Shown here: piece after piece, positions 43,532-54,209 of the stretch | Layout of the letters: each line of letters begins with the position of its first letter | Numbering within the stretch: position 1 is the first letter of the stretch | The notes under the pieces: model-generated | Told to the model about the DNA's origin: nothing | Database searches by the model: none | The model's input: the letters and a program-made list of their open reading frames with translations, nothing else | Assembly: GCF_000025725.1 (NCBI RefSeq) | Contig: NC_013943.1 | Coordinates: 1,426,001 to 1,490,000, forward strand | Reading direction: 5' to 3' | Length of the DNA: 64,000 nt | DNA from: Denitrovibrio acetiphilus DSM 12809 | Lineage (GTDB): Bacteria > Chrysiogenota > Deferribacteres > Deferribacterales > Geovibrionaceae | Program-made: the position numbers and the translations under genes

Positions 43532-44698
43532 CTAACCGTTTATCACGGTGCTTTTAAGAAAAAAATCCGCTATTTTATAACCCTCTTCAATGAAGAAGGT
43601 AGGCTTCATAAATTCGTCATAGGTCTGATTCTCATCAGGGTTCACACCTGTGCCGAAAATAATAGCAGGAACAGGCTCTGCAACATGAGTGCGGAGCTTA
43701 ACAGGTGTCGGGTGGTCAGGGGAAACAAGTATCCTGAAATCGCCGTACTGCTTCATCCCCTCAAGGATGATAGGACACATCCGGCTGTCAATATTTTCCA
43801 CCGCTTTCACTTTTTCCTCTATGCTTCCCATGTGCCCCGCTTCATCAGCAGCCTCTACATGAAGAAAAACATAGTCAGCATCTTTAAAGGCATTAACAGC
43901 GTACTCTGCCTTGCCTTCGAAATTCGTATCTATAAATCCGGTCGCACCCGGAACAGTAAGCACATTCATTCCTCCGAACCTGCCGATACCCCGTATAAGG
44001 TCTACGGCGGCAACAACAGCGCCGTCCATACCGTAGAGGTCTTTAAAAAGAGGCATGGCTGGTCTTGTCCCCTCTCCCCAGAACCATATGCCGTTAGCCC
44101 TGCCGTATTTCCCGTCAGAGAAGATAGCTTTTGCCCTCTCCATAACATCTATAAGCTTTTCGGAACCTTTCCCTTTCGGGAGATATCCGCTGGCGTCCTG
44201 CCCCATTATGTCGTGGGGAGGTGTGGTTTCCAGGTTAAAGTCAACATCCCTCAAGACCATCAGATTGCGGAAGCCAAGCCCTTTATAAAACTCAACACCT
44301 TCTGTATTAAAGATGGCGTTCAGTTCATCTATAGCCTTTCCGGCAGTTTCATTATCTATATGGTGGGCCGAGTTGTCCTCCATGATCTCCCCGTCAAGCG
44401 TGACGAGGTTGCACCTGAAAGACATATCTTTTGTCCCAAGCTCAATCCCTGCACTGCCTGCCTCAAGGGGGCTTCTGCCGGAATAAAATTGTGTAGGGTC
44501 ATACCCCATCATGGTAAGGTTGCATATGTCGCTTCCGGGGTAATATCCGTCCGGAGTGGACTTCACAAAACCACCGACACCATTTGCTGCCATATAATCG
44601 AGGTTGGGTGTCTTGGCATACTGCATGACAGTTTTACCGCCAAGCTCCTCAAGCTGATGGTCGCTCATTCCATCGGTGAGCAGTACCAGATATTTCAT
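43532..44698 (-). CDS. Alkaline-phosphatase-superfamily phosphotransferase (ApgM-like; proposed homoserine kinase)
   Basis: The protein has 388 residues. Metal-binding LLTDGMSD at the N-terminus, PGSDICNLTMMGYDP, SPLEAGSAGIEL, HVEAADEAGHMG and SPDHPTP (His) form the archaeal-type 2,3-bisphosphoglycerate-independent mutase fold. The placement between hom and lysC matches a known group (TIGR02535) proposed to be an alternative homoserine kinase in species without ThrB. Its start overlaps the hom stop by one base (TGATG). Phosphoglycerate mutase remains possible. Confidence 0.8.
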   Translation of the reverse strand: MKYLVLLTDGMSDHQLEELGGKTVMQYAKTPNLDYMAANGVGGFVKSTPDGYYPGSDICNLTMMGYDPTQFYSGRSPLEAGSAGIELGTKDMSFRCNLVTLDGEIMEDNSAHHIDNETAGKAIDELNAIFNTEGVEFYKGLGFRNLMVLRDVDFNLETTPPHDIMGQDASGYLPKGKGSEKLIDVMERAKAIFSDGKYGRANGIWFWGEGTRPAMPLFKDLYGMDGAVVAAVDLIRGIGRFGGMNVLTVPGATGFIDTNFEGKAEYAVNAFKDADYVFLHVEAADEAGHMGSIEEKVKAVENIDSRMCPIILEGMKQYGDFRILVSPDHPTPVKLRTHVAEPVPAIIFGTGVNPDENQTYDEFMKPTFFIEEGYKIADFFLKSTVING

Positions 44699-46017
44699 CA
44701 GACCAGCTCCTTAACTCTTATGGCTACTGTTTTATCACGCATTACATCAGATTTATCAATTTCTTCTATTGCATCATAAATCTTACGTGCCAATGCTTTA
44801 TGTGTCATAAAGACCATATTTACAGCTTCACCAGGGGCACGTTCATCCGTCTGAATCGCCTCAGAAATGCTGATATTATATTTAGCCAGAACTCCTGCTA
44901 TCATAGCAAGTGTTCCCGGCTCATCCACAACGCTGAAACGCAGATAGAATGCAGACTTTATGTCCTTTATATCCTTTATAGGGTAGTAATATGTATAATC
45001 TTTTTTAAACCCGAGGATTGGTGTTCTCTTAGTGCATCCGGCAGCGATATCTCTTGCGATGGAGATTACGTCACCAGCCACAGCAGAACCTGTCGGCTTA
45101 CCGCCAGCTCCTCTTCCGTAGTGCATCGTTTTATCTGACATGTCGCCAATAATCTCAACAGCATTAAAAACACCGTCAACCTGAGCCATAAGCTCAACAT
45201 CAGGAACCATTGTAGGATGAACCCTGACTTCAAGATCGTTTTCATGTTTTTTGGCTATTGCGAGTAGCTTTATTTTGCAGTCGAGTTTTTTAGCAAACTC
45301 AATGTCTATCTGCTTGATGCTTGTAATCCCCTCAACATAAATCTTCTCAAAAGGTATAAGGGTGTTAAAAGCCATAGAGGCAAGTATTGCGATCTTGTGC
45401 GCAGAGTCGATCCCTTCTATATCAAAAGTGGGGTCTGCTTCTGCGTAGCCGAGTTCCTGTGCTACTTTCAGCACTTCTTCAAACTCTTTCCCCTCTTTTT
45501 CCATTTTAGACAGAATGTAATTCGCAGTTCCGTTAATGATGCCGAATATCTCATTGATATTATTCCCTGCAAGGTCTTCTTTGATCACTCGCAGAACAGG
45601 TATGCCCCCGCCCACGGCTCCTTCGAAACATACAGAAACATTGTTTAGTTCTGCTGCCTGATATATCTCTGTGCCGTACATTGCAAAAAGAGCTTTATTA
45701 GCGGAAACTACATGCTTTTTCTTGTTAAGAGCGCTGATTATAAAGTCCTTTGCGAAAGTATATCCGCCTATCAGCTCCACAACGATATCAATATCCTGAT
45801 CATTAAGTATGTCTTCAGCATTGTTTGTGACTACCTCACACAGAGAGAGGAGTTCATCAGGGTTTGCCGTGTCTATTGCCAGGTCAGCCACCGTCTTCAG
45901 GCGTATGTCTATACCAGTGTTTTCAAATATAAGGTTTTTGTTTTTAAGAAGTACCTCAGCGGTTCCTTTGCCTACTGTACCGTATCCTATGAGCCCAACA
46001 TTTACTATCTCAGCCAT
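44698..46017 (-). CDS. hom: Homoserine dehydrogenase
   Basis: The protein has 439 residues from ATG 46017 (GGAGG upstream). NAD(P) motif VGLIGYGTVGKGTAEVL, SANKALFAMYG, GGGIPVLRVIKEDLAGN, and catalytic EADPTFDIEGIDSAHK. A C-terminal ACT domain (about 355-425, FYLRFSVVDEPGTLAMIAG) implies allosteric feedback. It reduces aspartate semialdehyde to homoserine. It is the first gene of the hom - kinase - lysC - cimA operon, with a good promoter upstream. Confidence 0.95.
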   Translation of the reverse strand: MAEIVNVGLIGYGTVGKGTAEVLLKNKNLIFENTGIDIRLKTVADLAIDTANPDELLSLCEVVTNNAEDILNDQDIDIVVELIGGYTFAKDFIISALNKKKHVVSANKALFAMYGTEIYQAAELNNVSVCFEGAVGGGIPVLRVIKEDLAGNNINEIFGIINGTANYILSKMEKEGKEFEEVLKVAQELGYAEADPTFDIEGIDSAHKIAILASMAFNTLIPFEKIYVEGITSIKQIDIEFAKKLDCKIKLLAIAKKHENDLEVRVHPTMVPDVELMAQVDGVFNAVEIIGDMSDKTMHYGRGAGGKPTGSAVAGDVISIARDIAAGCTKRTPILGFKKDYTYYYPIKDIKDIKSAFYLRFSVVDEPGTLAMIAGVLAKYNISISEAIQTDERAPGEAVNMVFMTHKALARKIYDAIEEIDKSDVMRDKTVAIRVKELV

Positions 46018-46072
46018 TAAATCCTCCGTTTCTGGATACAGCTTGATTGTCAAAAAAAAATTACGTTTGAAG

Positions 46073-46101
46073 ATATTAGTTGATTTAACGTATCAAGTCA
46101 A
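46073..46101 (-). promoter_or_regulatory. Promoter of the hom operon
   Basis: Minus strand TTGACT (46101-46096), 17-bp spacer, TAATAT (46078-46073), 56 bp upstream of the hom start. Confidence 0.65.
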
Positions 46102-46164
46102 GGTACGGACAGCCTTTTGAATAAATTTTCTTATAAAAAGAAAGTAAGGTTAACTAAAGACTTA

Positions 46165-49146
46165 TTAAGCATTTATTTTATCTTTCACCTGTTCGAAAAG
46201 TGCTCTTATGCGTTGAGTGTCGAAGCTTTCAATATCGCCGGATTTTGCTTTAGTACAATATTCTTCCAGTAACGGAATCACTGTAGAAATATGCAGATTC
46301 ATTGCTGCCCCTTTCAGGTAGTGTAAAATACAATAAATATTCTTTGCATCCCCTTCACTCACTGCATCCTCCAGCATTTTCATGTCATTATCAAGGTTCT
46401 GAAAAAGCTGGCTTATTATCATATCGTAATCTTTCTCACTGATCCCGACATTTCTGATGCTGGTCTGCTTGTCATATGCCTGTCCGGCATGGGTGACATT
46501 TTTATAAAAGTTTCCTGCCGGACGTGTTTTAAGAACTTTGAGATACTTTTTAAGAACTCTGTGCAGCTCATCTTTATTAACGGGTTTTGAAAGATAGTCA
46601 TCCATACCAACCTGTAGGTATGAATCTCTGTCGGATTTAACTGCGTTGGCAGTGAGAGCAACAACAGGCACCATATCCTCTCCTGCAAGTGCTCTCGCTT
46701 TTTTTATCTCACGAAATGCGGAGACACCATCCATTACAGGCATGTTGATATCCATCAGAACAAGATCGGGCGTTTGCTCTGAGCAATATTCAAGAGCTTC
46801 TTTTCCGTCAGCAGCAAACACGACATTAACCCCCATCCCTTCCAGCAAAATTTTCATCAGGAGCTGGTTCGTATGGTTATCTTCAGCAACCAGCACAGTT
46901 CCGGAATAGATGCTCTCTATACCTGCATTATCTGAATACATCCCACCTATACCGCAAAGCTGCATAATAATATTATAAATTTTAGACGGATATACCGGAT
47001 GGCTAATAATCGCACTCACCATAGAGGAGGCTTCAGCGTCAAGGCTATTTTCTTCCCCGACAAAGACAACAGGAATATCATTTTTCTGTTCCAAATTTAA
47101 TAATATATATTCTCTCAGTTTCAAGGGGTCAAAACAAAAAAGAATATCTATTTCTTTACTGCCGTAATCATTATAATAAACTACATCTCCGATACTGCGG
47201 AGATAGTTTGCAACCATCTTTTCTGTGTTAGATTCAGAATCACCTGATCCGTATATACAGAAAGCTGTATTTTTCTTTCTATTGTCCAAAGGCTTAATAT
47301 GCTTCTCATCTTTTTCAAAACTGACGGTGAAATCAAACGTGCTCCCCACACCTTCAGAACTGTATACTCTAATTTCTGATTCCATAATATGGAGTATTTT
47401 ATTACATATCGTAAGCCCCAGACCTGTTCCGCCATATTTTCTGTTTATGCCTGCATCTGCCTGATGAAAAGGTTCAAAGATATGTGCAACAGCAGCCTCA
47501 GAGATACCAATCCCTGTATCATGAACCTCAAACCTGACATCAACAGTATCGTCTGCTTTGTCTGCCATAAACACTGACAAACGAATTTCGCCCCCTTTTT
47601 CTGTGAATTTAACTGCATTTCCCAGAAGATTCATAAGAACCTGCTGAATGCGTTCTGAATCCCCGATAAGTTTTGCCGGAATATTCGTGTCACAGTAGAA
47701 AAGAAAATTTATATCTTTCTCGCTCGCTCTAACAGATATCATCTTTATGACATAATCAAGCATAAGGTTCAGGTCAAATTCTTCTTTGAAAAGTTCCACT
47801 TTGCCGCTTTCAATCTTGGAGATGTCCAGAATGTCATTGATAATACTCAAAAGTGATCTTGCACTCTGTGAGATGGTTAAAGCATATTCTTTGTCGTTAG
47901 CATTAATATCTGATGCACACAGCAGGTCAGAAAATCCCATTATCGAATTAAGAGGTGTTCTGATCTCATGGCTCATATTCGCCAGGAAAGCGGACTTGGC
48001 GATATTCGCCTCTTCAGCATCAACAGCCAGCTTCTGGAGCTGTTCTGACTGATCCAGCAGTTTTCTATTGGTGTTAAATATAGTTACCCCGACTCCGCTG
48101 CCTACGACAAGAATGACCACAATAACAAAGATACTGTAAGTTATCTCATACTGAGTAAAACCAGTATAAAACTCGTCTTCATATGCTCCTGCCCCAACAA
48201 TCCACCCCAGAGACTCAATAGTCATGAAGCGTGTGACCTTGTCATGAAGAAGCCTGCTGCCCTGCTTAGGATACTTATATTCCACCCAGCCGTCCTTCTG
48301 GGCACGCATAATATCAAAAATAACTTTACCGTCCGGAGTTGCTACATGGCTCATATTTTTCCCTGCATCAAAGGGGTGGATAAGAATATTGCCTTTGTCA
48401 TCCTGTAGGAATGGGTAACCTGAAAGCCCTATTCTGACAGACATAAAAGTCTTTTCTAAGATATTTGTGAGATCATCTTCTTCTAGCCCCATGTAAAGAA
48501 CACCGATTATCTGATTCTCTGACGTTATAGGCTCATAAATTGCCCAATACCATTTGCCGACAACATAGGCTCTACCGATGTACCTCTCACCTTTCATAAC
48601 TTTATTGTAAACCGGTGAGCTAGCAGGAATAAATGTTCCAACAGCATATTTTTTATCGGGAGTTAACAGATTTGTCGATATGCGCAGCAGCCCCTGATCA
48701 ACTACTTGAAATACTGTTGAAGTAAGTCCTTCTGTATTTGTTGATTTTACGAAATGATCCATTAATGCAGAATTATCCATTACCGGTTTATCGTTATAAA
48801 GCATTAGCGGTATTTTGATATTATGTTTAAGGCTGGTTGTCTGGTCTTCAACTTCCATAACAACTTCACTGCTTTTGTCCAGAGAGAAGTTACCGTTTTC
48901 ATATATTGAATTACGGAAAAAACGGAAATGTAAAGAAACATTATCTATTGCTTGTATGTAGAATTGCTCGACGCTCTGCTTTAAAAGTAAAACATTATTT
49001 TCAAGCAGAAACTTCGAGTTTTCAATAAAGAACCCTCGTATCTTTATTGACGTATGCAGACTGAGAACAAATGCCGCAGATGTTATAAACACCACGAATG
49101 CGATAAGGTAACGTAAACGTTTCCTGTGTATAATATTATTAATCAT
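46165..49146 (-). CDS. Hybrid sensor histidine kinase (Cache - HisKA - HATPase - REC - Hpt)
   Basis: The protein has 993 residues. Membrane helices at about 11-31 and 336-357 flank a double-Cache-like periplasmic sensor with repeats of GVLYMGLEEDDL and WIVGAGAYEDEF. HisKA phospho-His393 (LANMSHEIRTPLN) and HATPase follow (NAVKFTEKGG, DTGIGISE, GGTGLGLTI). A degenerate receiver-like region (about 640-755) lacks a clear DxxMP site. The intact receiver (about 765-885) has LVLMDINMPVMDG, and the C-terminal Hpt (about 900-993) has LHYLKGAAMNLHI. It is a phosphorelay kinase; output regulator and ligand unknown. It stands alone between pyrD and hom. Confidence 0.88.
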   Translation of the reverse strand: MINNIIHRKRLRYLIAFVVFITSAAFVLSLHTSIKIRGFFIENSKFLLENNVLLLKQSVEQFYIQAIDNVSLHFRFFRNSIYENGNFSLDKSSEVVMEVEDQTTSLKHNIKIPLMLYNDKPVMDNSALMDHFVKSTNTEGLTSTVFQVVDQGLLRISTNLLTPDKKYAVGTFIPASSPVYNKVMKGERYIGRAYVVGKWYWAIYEPITSENQIIGVLYMGLEEDDLTNILEKTFMSVRIGLSGYPFLQDDKGNILIHPFDAGKNMSHVATPDGKVIFDIMRAQKDGWVEYKYPKQGSRLLHDKVTRFMTIESLGWIVGAGAYEDEFYTGFTQYEITYSIFVIVVILVVGSGVGVTIFNTNRKLLDQSEQLQKLAVDAEEANIAKSAFLANMSHEIRTPLNSIMGFSDLLCASDINANDKEYALTISQSARSLLSIINDILDISKIESGKVELFKEEFDLNLMLDYVIKMISVRASEKDINFLFYCDTNIPAKLIGDSERIQQVLMNLLGNAVKFTEKGGEIRLSVFMADKADDTVDVRFEVHDTGIGISEAAVAHIFEPFHQADAGINRKYGGTGLGLTICNKILHIMESEIRVYSSEGVGSTFDFTVSFEKDEKHIKPLDNRKKNTAFCIYGSGDSESNTEKMVANYLRSIGDVVYYNDYGSKEIDILFCFDPLKLREYILLNLEQKNDIPVVFVGEENSLDAEASSMVSAIISHPVYPSKIYNIIMQLCGIGGMYSDNAGIESIYSGTVLVAEDNHTNQLLMKILLEGMGVNVVFAADGKEALEYCSEQTPDLVLMDINMPVMDGVSAFREIKKARALAGEDMVPVVALTANAVKSDRDSYLQVGMDDYLSKPVNKDELHRVLKKYLKVLKTRPAGNFYKNVTHAGQAYDKQTSIRNVGISEKDYDMIISQLFQNLDNDMKMLEDAVSEGDAKNIYCILHYLKGAAMNLHISTVIPLLEEYCTKAKSGDIESFDTQRIRALFEQVKDKINA

Positions 49147-49223
49147 TTTGGATCTCTCTTGTGTATTATATGTAAGAATATAGTATTTAATACCAAAATT
49201 TCAAATGATTAATAAAATTAATT

Positions 49224-50138
49224 TTATATCTTAACTGTTCCTGTCAGCAAAGAAAGATTATCTATTTTATTAGCAGTAAGATAGCTTTCGAGTTCATCTA
49301 TGATTTTTAACGGTATCTGCGGATCAACGAAGTTAACAGTGCCAACCTGCATTGCAGAAGCTCCGACGAGAGCAAACTCTACGATATCCTGCCAGTTGCT
49401 TATTCCGCCAATCCCCATCACAGGTATTTTAACTGTCTTGAATGTTTCGTGAACCATGCGCACAGCAACGGGTTTGATTGCCGGACCGGAAAGCCCCCCC
49501 GTAACATTCGATATATATGGTTTTCTCGTGTGTATGTTCACAGCCATGCCAAGCAGAGTATTGATTGCGCTGATGGCGTCGGCTCCAGCGTCCTCACACG
49601 CTTTTGCAAAAACTTTTATATCAGTGACATTGGGGCTGAGTTTGACCATAAGAGGCTTATTTTTAAGAACTTTCTTTACTCTGCTGGTAACTTCAAATGT
49701 CATTTTCGGGTCAGTGCCAAAAGCTATGCCGCCCTCTTTTATATTCGGACAAGAGATATTCATCTCCAGCATATCAACATCTGCCTCATCAAGTATCTTT
49801 GCAACTTCAACATATTCATCAAGGGTTTTACCCCAAAAATTTACTATAACTTTTGTATCATACTTACGCAGAACGGGGAGCTTCTCTTCGATAAATTTTT
49901 CAACCCCCACATTCTGAAGCCCTATCGCATTGAGCATACCCGATGTGGTTTCCATTATTCTTGGCATAGGATTCCCGGGGGCTTCTTTCAGAGAAATTCC
50001 CTTTACGGATATCCCCCCGAGTTTACTTATATCGATATGCTTAGCGTATTCCAGACCATAGCCGAAAGTTCCGCTTGCTGTTATTATCGGGTTTTTGAAT
50101 TCTATTCCGCAAAAGGTTGTTTTCAATCTATCAGACAT
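49224..50138 (-). CDS. pyrD: Dihydroorotate dehydrogenase B, catalytic subunit
   Basis: The protein has 304 residues. FMN barrel with IKNPIITASGTFGYG-like start, catalytic Cys in MNISCPNIKEGG, and NTLLGMAVN and TGGLSGPAIKP towards the C-terminus. Cys as base and the neighbouring pyrK mark the NAD-linked type 1B enzyme. It oxidises dihydroorotate to orotate. Separated from pyrK by 64 nt. Confidence 0.95.
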   Translation of the reverse strand: MSDRLKTTFCGIEFKNPIITASGTFGYGLEYAKHIDISKLGGISVKGISLKEAPGNPMPRIMETTSGMLNAIGLQNVGVEKFIEEKLPVLRKYDTKVIVNFWGKTLDEYVEVAKILDEADVDMLEMNISCPNIKEGGIAFGTDPKMTFEVTSRVKKVLKNKPLMVKLSPNVTDIKVFAKACEDAGADAISAINTLLGMAVNIHTRKPYISNVTGGLSGPAIKPVAVRMVHETFKTVKIPVMGIGGISNWQDIVEFALVGASAMQVGTVNFVDPQIPLKIIDELESYLTANKIDNLSLLTGTVKI

Positions 50139-50202
50139 TATTTACCCCTCGACAATCATAATAATCTTTCCGCCGGAAGAGTAACTTTCCGGTAGCAGTA
50201 CA

Positions 50203-50988
50203 CTAACCCTGACAGACAGTGTCCCATACAACTTTAGAACCATCAAACACAGGACCTTCCACACAGCATCTCTTCTGAACCACGCTGTCACCTTCTTTAA
50301 GATAAATAATACAGCCCAGGCATGCACCAAGTCCGCACGCCATTCTTTCGTCAAGAGAAACTTCAACAGGCAGTTCATGTTTAACACATATATTACTTAC
50401 AGCACGTAGCATTCCTTTCGGACCGCAAGCATAGACAATATCATACGAAGCGATATTTTCTTCAAATGGGGCTACTACAAGCCCCTTAATTCCGGCTGAA
50501 CCATCGTCGGTTGTGACAATGAGATGATCAGTATTTTCCTTGAGTTCTTCCAGCAGTACAACATCGTCGACAGTGCGTCCGCCGTAATAAAGGTCAACCA
50601 CACACCCTCTGTCTTTCAGTGCTTTTGCAAGCCAGTACACAGGTGCTATGCCTATGCCTCCGGCAAGCAGAGCGGTACGCTGTTTTTCCACCATTGAAAA
50701 GGTGCTCCCCTGTGGCGAGGAAAAGCTGACAACAGCATCCTTCTTCATTTCACTAAGAAGCATAGTGCCTTTGCCTACAACCATATAAACGAGAGTAAAT
50801 CTATCGCCGTTAACATCTGCAACGCCCAGCGGACGCCTGAGCAGCGGATCACTGGTATAATCCTGATGCCGTGTGTTTATCATCACAAATTGTCCGACTT
50901 TTGCTTCACGGACGAACTCCTCACACTTTATCTCCAGAAGGTAATATTTATCATTGAGCTTCTGGTTGCGGACTATCTTTCCTTCCAT
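50203..50988 (-). CDS. pyrK: Dihydroorotate dehydrogenase B, electron-transfer subunit
   Basis: The protein has 261 residues. A ferredoxin-reductase fold: FAD site around LLRRPLGV, NAD site LAGGIGIAPVYWLAK, and a C-terminal 2Fe-2S cluster with MACGLGACLGCIIY and RCCVEGPVF. It passes electrons from PyrD flavin to NAD+. The start overlaps the carB stop by one base (TAATG). Confidence 0.94.
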   Translation of the reverse strand: MEGKIVRNQKLNDKYYLLEIKCEEFVREAKVGQFVMINTRHQDYTSDPLLRRPLGVADVNGDRFTLVYMVVGKGTMLLSEMKKDAVVSFSSPQGSTFSMVEKQRTALLAGGIGIAPVYWLAKALKDRGCVVDLYYGGRTVDDVVLLEELKENTDHLIVTTDDGSAGIKGLVVAPFEENIASYDIVYACGPKGMLRAVSNICVKHELPVEVSLDERMACGLGACLGCIIYLKEGDSVVQKRCCVEGPVFDGSKVVWDTVCQG

Positions 50989-53900
50989 TACTTACCTCTG
51001 GTATAGAATTCCTGTAAAGGGGTAACTGTAACCCCTTTCTGGCTTGCCTTAATGGCTATCACAGACGCAGATGCAGCCTCCACAGAGGTTACATAAGGTA
51101 CGCTGTAACTGAGCATCACACGTCTTATAGATTCACTGTCCAGACGGGACTTCTTCCCTTCGGGGATATTTATAACGAACGCAATTTTGCCGTTTTTAAT
51201 CTTGTCTACAACGTTGGGGCGAACACCTTCGTGCACTTTAGCAACTTTTTCAACCTCAAAACCGTTTTCTGTGAGGTAGTTGTATGTTCCGGATGTTGAA
51301 ATAATACCAAAGCCGAGAGCCTGAAGGTCTTTCGCTATTTTCAGAATGTCCGGTTTTACGGCATCGTTAACACTGATGAAAACAAGCCCCTGTTTAGGCA
51401 GTTTATTGCCCGCTGCGAGCTGTGCTTTGTATTGTGCAGCACCGTAGTCATAGTCTATCCCCATGACTTCTCCGGTCGATTTCATCTCTGGTCCGAGCAC
51501 AATGTCTGTCCCGGGGAATTTGACAAAAGGGAATACGGATTCTTTAACTGTATGATAATTGATTTCAACCTCTTTAGTAAAACCAAGGTCTTTCAGTTTT
51601 GCTCCTGCCATAACTTTTGCAGCCATTTTTGCAAGAGGAACACCTATTGATTTACTGACAAAAGGGATAGTTCTTGATGCTCTGGGGTTAACCTCAAGCA
51701 TATATATCTGATCATCTTTTATAGCGTACTGAATGTTCATAAGTCCTACGACATTAAGCTCTTTTGCTATCTGCTTTGTCTTAGTCATCAGTTCAGCCTT
51801 AACAGCATCGTTAATGGTTCTGGTAGGGATAGAGCATGCAGAGTCACCGGAGTGAACACCTGCTTCTTCTATATGCTGCATTATGGAGCCTATAACGCAT
51901 GTCTCACCGTCGCTGATGGAATCAACATCCACTTCTGTCGCATGAAGAAGATACTTGTCAATGAGCACAGGGTGATCTTCACTGGCTTTAACTGCGTAAA
52001 CCATATAGTTCTCAAGTGATTCCCTGTCGTACACAATCTCCATCGCACGCCCCCCGAGGACATATGAAGGGCGCACAACCACAGGGTAGCCGATTTGGTC
52101 TGCAATTTTATATGCTTCGTCAGCCGCTTTTGCTATACCGTTTGCCGGCTGCATGATATCAAGCTTTTCCATAAGTGCCTTGAAACGCTCTCTGTCTTCT
52201 GCACAGTCGATGCTGTCAGGAGATGTCCCAAGGATAGGCACCCCTGCCCTTTCGAGGGGCACAGCCAGCTTCAGAGGCGTCTGTCCGCCGAACTGGACAA
52301 TAACACCGTCAGGATTTTCTTTCTGAACTATATTCAGAACATGTTCTCTGGTGAGGGGTTCAAAATAAAGTCTGTCAGAGGTGTCATAGTCTGTAGAGAC
52401 AGTTTCAGGGTTACAGTTTACCATAATAGTTTCAAACCCCATCTCTTCAAGCGCAAAAGAGGCGTGCACACAGCAGTAGTCAAACTCAATCCCCTGACCT
52501 ATACGGTTAGGACCACCACCGAGGATCATGATTTTTTTTCTGTCTGTGGGTTCTGCCTCACATTCTTTTTCATATGTGCTGTAAAGGTATGGCGTAAAGG
52601 ACTCAAATTCTGCACCGCATGTATCCACACGCTTATAGACGACTTTACCTTTTGTTTTCTCCCATACATCAAGCTCGCTGCATCCTAAAAGTGCAGCAAG
52701 ACGTTTGTCAGAGAAACCATACTCTTTCGCTTTTTTAAATACAGCTTCGTCTATTGTCATAATAGTGAGCGTTTGCAGCTCGGCTTCAAAATCTATTATC
52801 TGTTTGATGTTATGAAGAAACCACGGGTCGATAAAGCAAAGTGAATGAACCTCTTCTATACTCCACCCAAGGCGGAAAGCTTCCGCAACATACCACATAC
52901 GCTCAGCAGTCGGTCTGCGGAGCAGAGCTCTGATCTCGTCCTGTGCTTTCTCTGTTTTCAGTTCTTCGTCAGTAAAAACAGGATCGAATCCACATTTACC
53001 GATCTCAAGGGAGCTTATAGCTTTCTGGAGGGATTCTTTGAATGTACGTCCGATAGCCATAGCCTCACCAACTGACTTCATCTGAGTTGTAAGAGTGTCG
53101 TCAGCGCCAGGAAATTTTTCGAAGGTGAATCTCGGCCATTTGGTAACGCAATAATCTATGGTCGGCTCAAAAGACGCAGGAGTCTTAAGAGTGATGTCAT
53201 TTTTAAGTTCGTCGAGAGTATAGCCTACAGCGAGTTTAGCAGCTATTTTTGCAATCGGAAAGCCTGTGGCTTTTGAGGCAAGAGCAGAGCTTCTGGAAAC
53301 TCTCGGGTTCATCTCAATAATAATCTGGTCACCGTTGGCAGGGTTTACAGCAAACTGAACATTCGAACCGCCTGTGTCAACGCCTATCTCACGGATAACT
53401 TTGATAGCGGCGTTACGCAGTTCCTGATATTCCTTGTCTGTAAGTGTCTGGGCAGGAGCAACAGTTATACTGTCGCCCGTATGGACGCCCATTGCATCAA
53501 CATTTTCGATGGAACAGATGATAACAACATTGTCGTTAAGGTCACGCATGACCTCAAGCTCATACTCTTTCCAGCCGAGAACAGATTTCTCAACGAGAAT
53601 CTCTGTTACAGGCGATGCTTCGAGTCCCCATTCGACATATTCTTTGTATTCTTCCATATTATAGGCAACGTTACCGCCTGTCCCGCCGAGTGTGAATGAC
53701 GGACGGATAATTGCCGGAAATCCAATTTCATCAATACAGTCAAGGGCATCCTGATATGTATTACAAACCGCACTGGCAGGGAGGTGCAGTCCTATCTTAG
53801 TCATTGCCTGTTTGAACAGTTCCCTGTCTTCAGCCTTGTCGATGGCTTCTATTTTCGCACCGATCAGCTCAACATTGTATTTCTCAAGCAGACCGGCATC

Positions 53901-54209
53901 ATTAATCTCTTTTGCAAGGTTAAGAGCAGTCTGACCGCCCACAGTGGGCAGGATTGCGTCAGGGCGTTCTTTCTCAAGTATTTTTTCCGCCATTTCAACA
54001 GTGAGCGGTTCGATGTAGGTCGCATCGGCTATCTCAGGGTCTGTCATGATGGTTGCAGGGTTGGAGTTGATAAGAATAACTCTGTAGCCCTCTTCTTTCA
54101 GAGCTTTTACAGCCTGTGTGCCGGAATAATCAAACTCACACGCCTGACCAATAACGATCGGACCGGAACCTATAATCATAATTGATTTCAAATCTTCTCT
54201 TTTTGGCAA
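50988..54209 (-). CDS. carB: Carbamoyl-phosphate synthase large subunit
   Basis: The protein has 1073 residues from TTG 54209 (GGAGG upstream), giving the family N-terminus [16 protein letters not shown]. Two ATP-grasp halves each repeat [10 protein letters not shown] / [10 protein letters not shown] and [20 protein letters not shown] / [20 protein letters not shown]. The C-terminal MGS allosteric domain (about 935-1073) has [14 protein letters not shown]. It makes carbamoyl phosphate for pyrimidines and arginine using ammonia delivered by CarA, which is not in the window. It heads carB-pyrK-pyrD. Confidence 0.96.
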   Translation of the reverse strand: MPKREDLKSIMIIGSGPIVIGQACEFDYSGTQAVKALKEEGYRVILINSNPATIMTDPEIADATYIEPLTVEMAEKILEKERPDAILPTVGGQTALNLAKEINDAGLLEKYNVELIGAKIEAIDKAEDRELFKQAMTKIGLHLPASAVCNTYQDALDCIDEIGFPAIIRPSFTLGGTGGNVAYNMEEYKEYVEWGLEASPVTEILVEKSVLGWKEYELEVMRDLNDNVVIICSIENVDAMGVHTGDSITVAPAQTLTDKEYQELRNAAIKVIREIGVDTGGSNVQFAVNPANGDQIIIEMNPRVSRSSALASKATGFPIAKIAAKLAVGYTLDELKNDITLKTPASFEPTIDYCVTKWPRFTFEKFPGADDTLTTQMKSVGEAMAIGRTFKESLQKAISSLEIGKCGFDPVFTDEELKTEKAQDEIRALLRRPTAERMWYVAEAFRLGWSIEEVHSLCFIDPWFLHNIKQIIDFEAELQTLTIMTIDEAVFKKAKEYGFSDKRLAALLGCSELDVWEKTKGKVVYKRVDTCGAEFESFTPYLYSTYEKECEAEPTDRKKIMILGGGPNRIGQGIEFDYCCVHASFALEEMGFETIMVNCNPETVSTDYDTSDRLYFEPLTREHVLNIVQKENPDGVIVQFGGQTPLKLAVPLERAGVPILGTSPDSIDCAEDRERFKALMEKLDIMQPANGIAKAADEAYKIADQIGYPVVVRPSYVLGGRAMEIVYDRESLENYMVYAVKASEDHPVLIDKYLLHATEVDVDSISDGETCVIGSIMQHIEEAGVHSGDSACSIPTRTINDAVKAELMTKTKQIAKELNVVGLMNIQYAIKDDQIYMLEVNPRASRTIPFVSKSIGVPLAKMAAKVMAGAKLKDLGFTKEVEINYHTVKESVFPFVKFPGTDIVLGPEMKSTGEVMGIDYDYGAAQYKAQLAAGNKLPKQGLVFISVNDAVKPDILKIAKDLQALGFGIISTSGTYNYLTENGFEVEKVAKVHEGVRPNVVDKIKNGKIAFVINIPEGKKSRLDSESIRRVMLSYSVPYVTSVEAASASVIAIKASQKGVTVTPLQEFYTRGK

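Noticed and set aside
43301-44779. 492-codon open frame on the plus strand opposite lysC and the ApgM-like gene
   Set aside because: It is a shadow of two well-supported genes on the other strand, with no family resemblance and no ribosome site.
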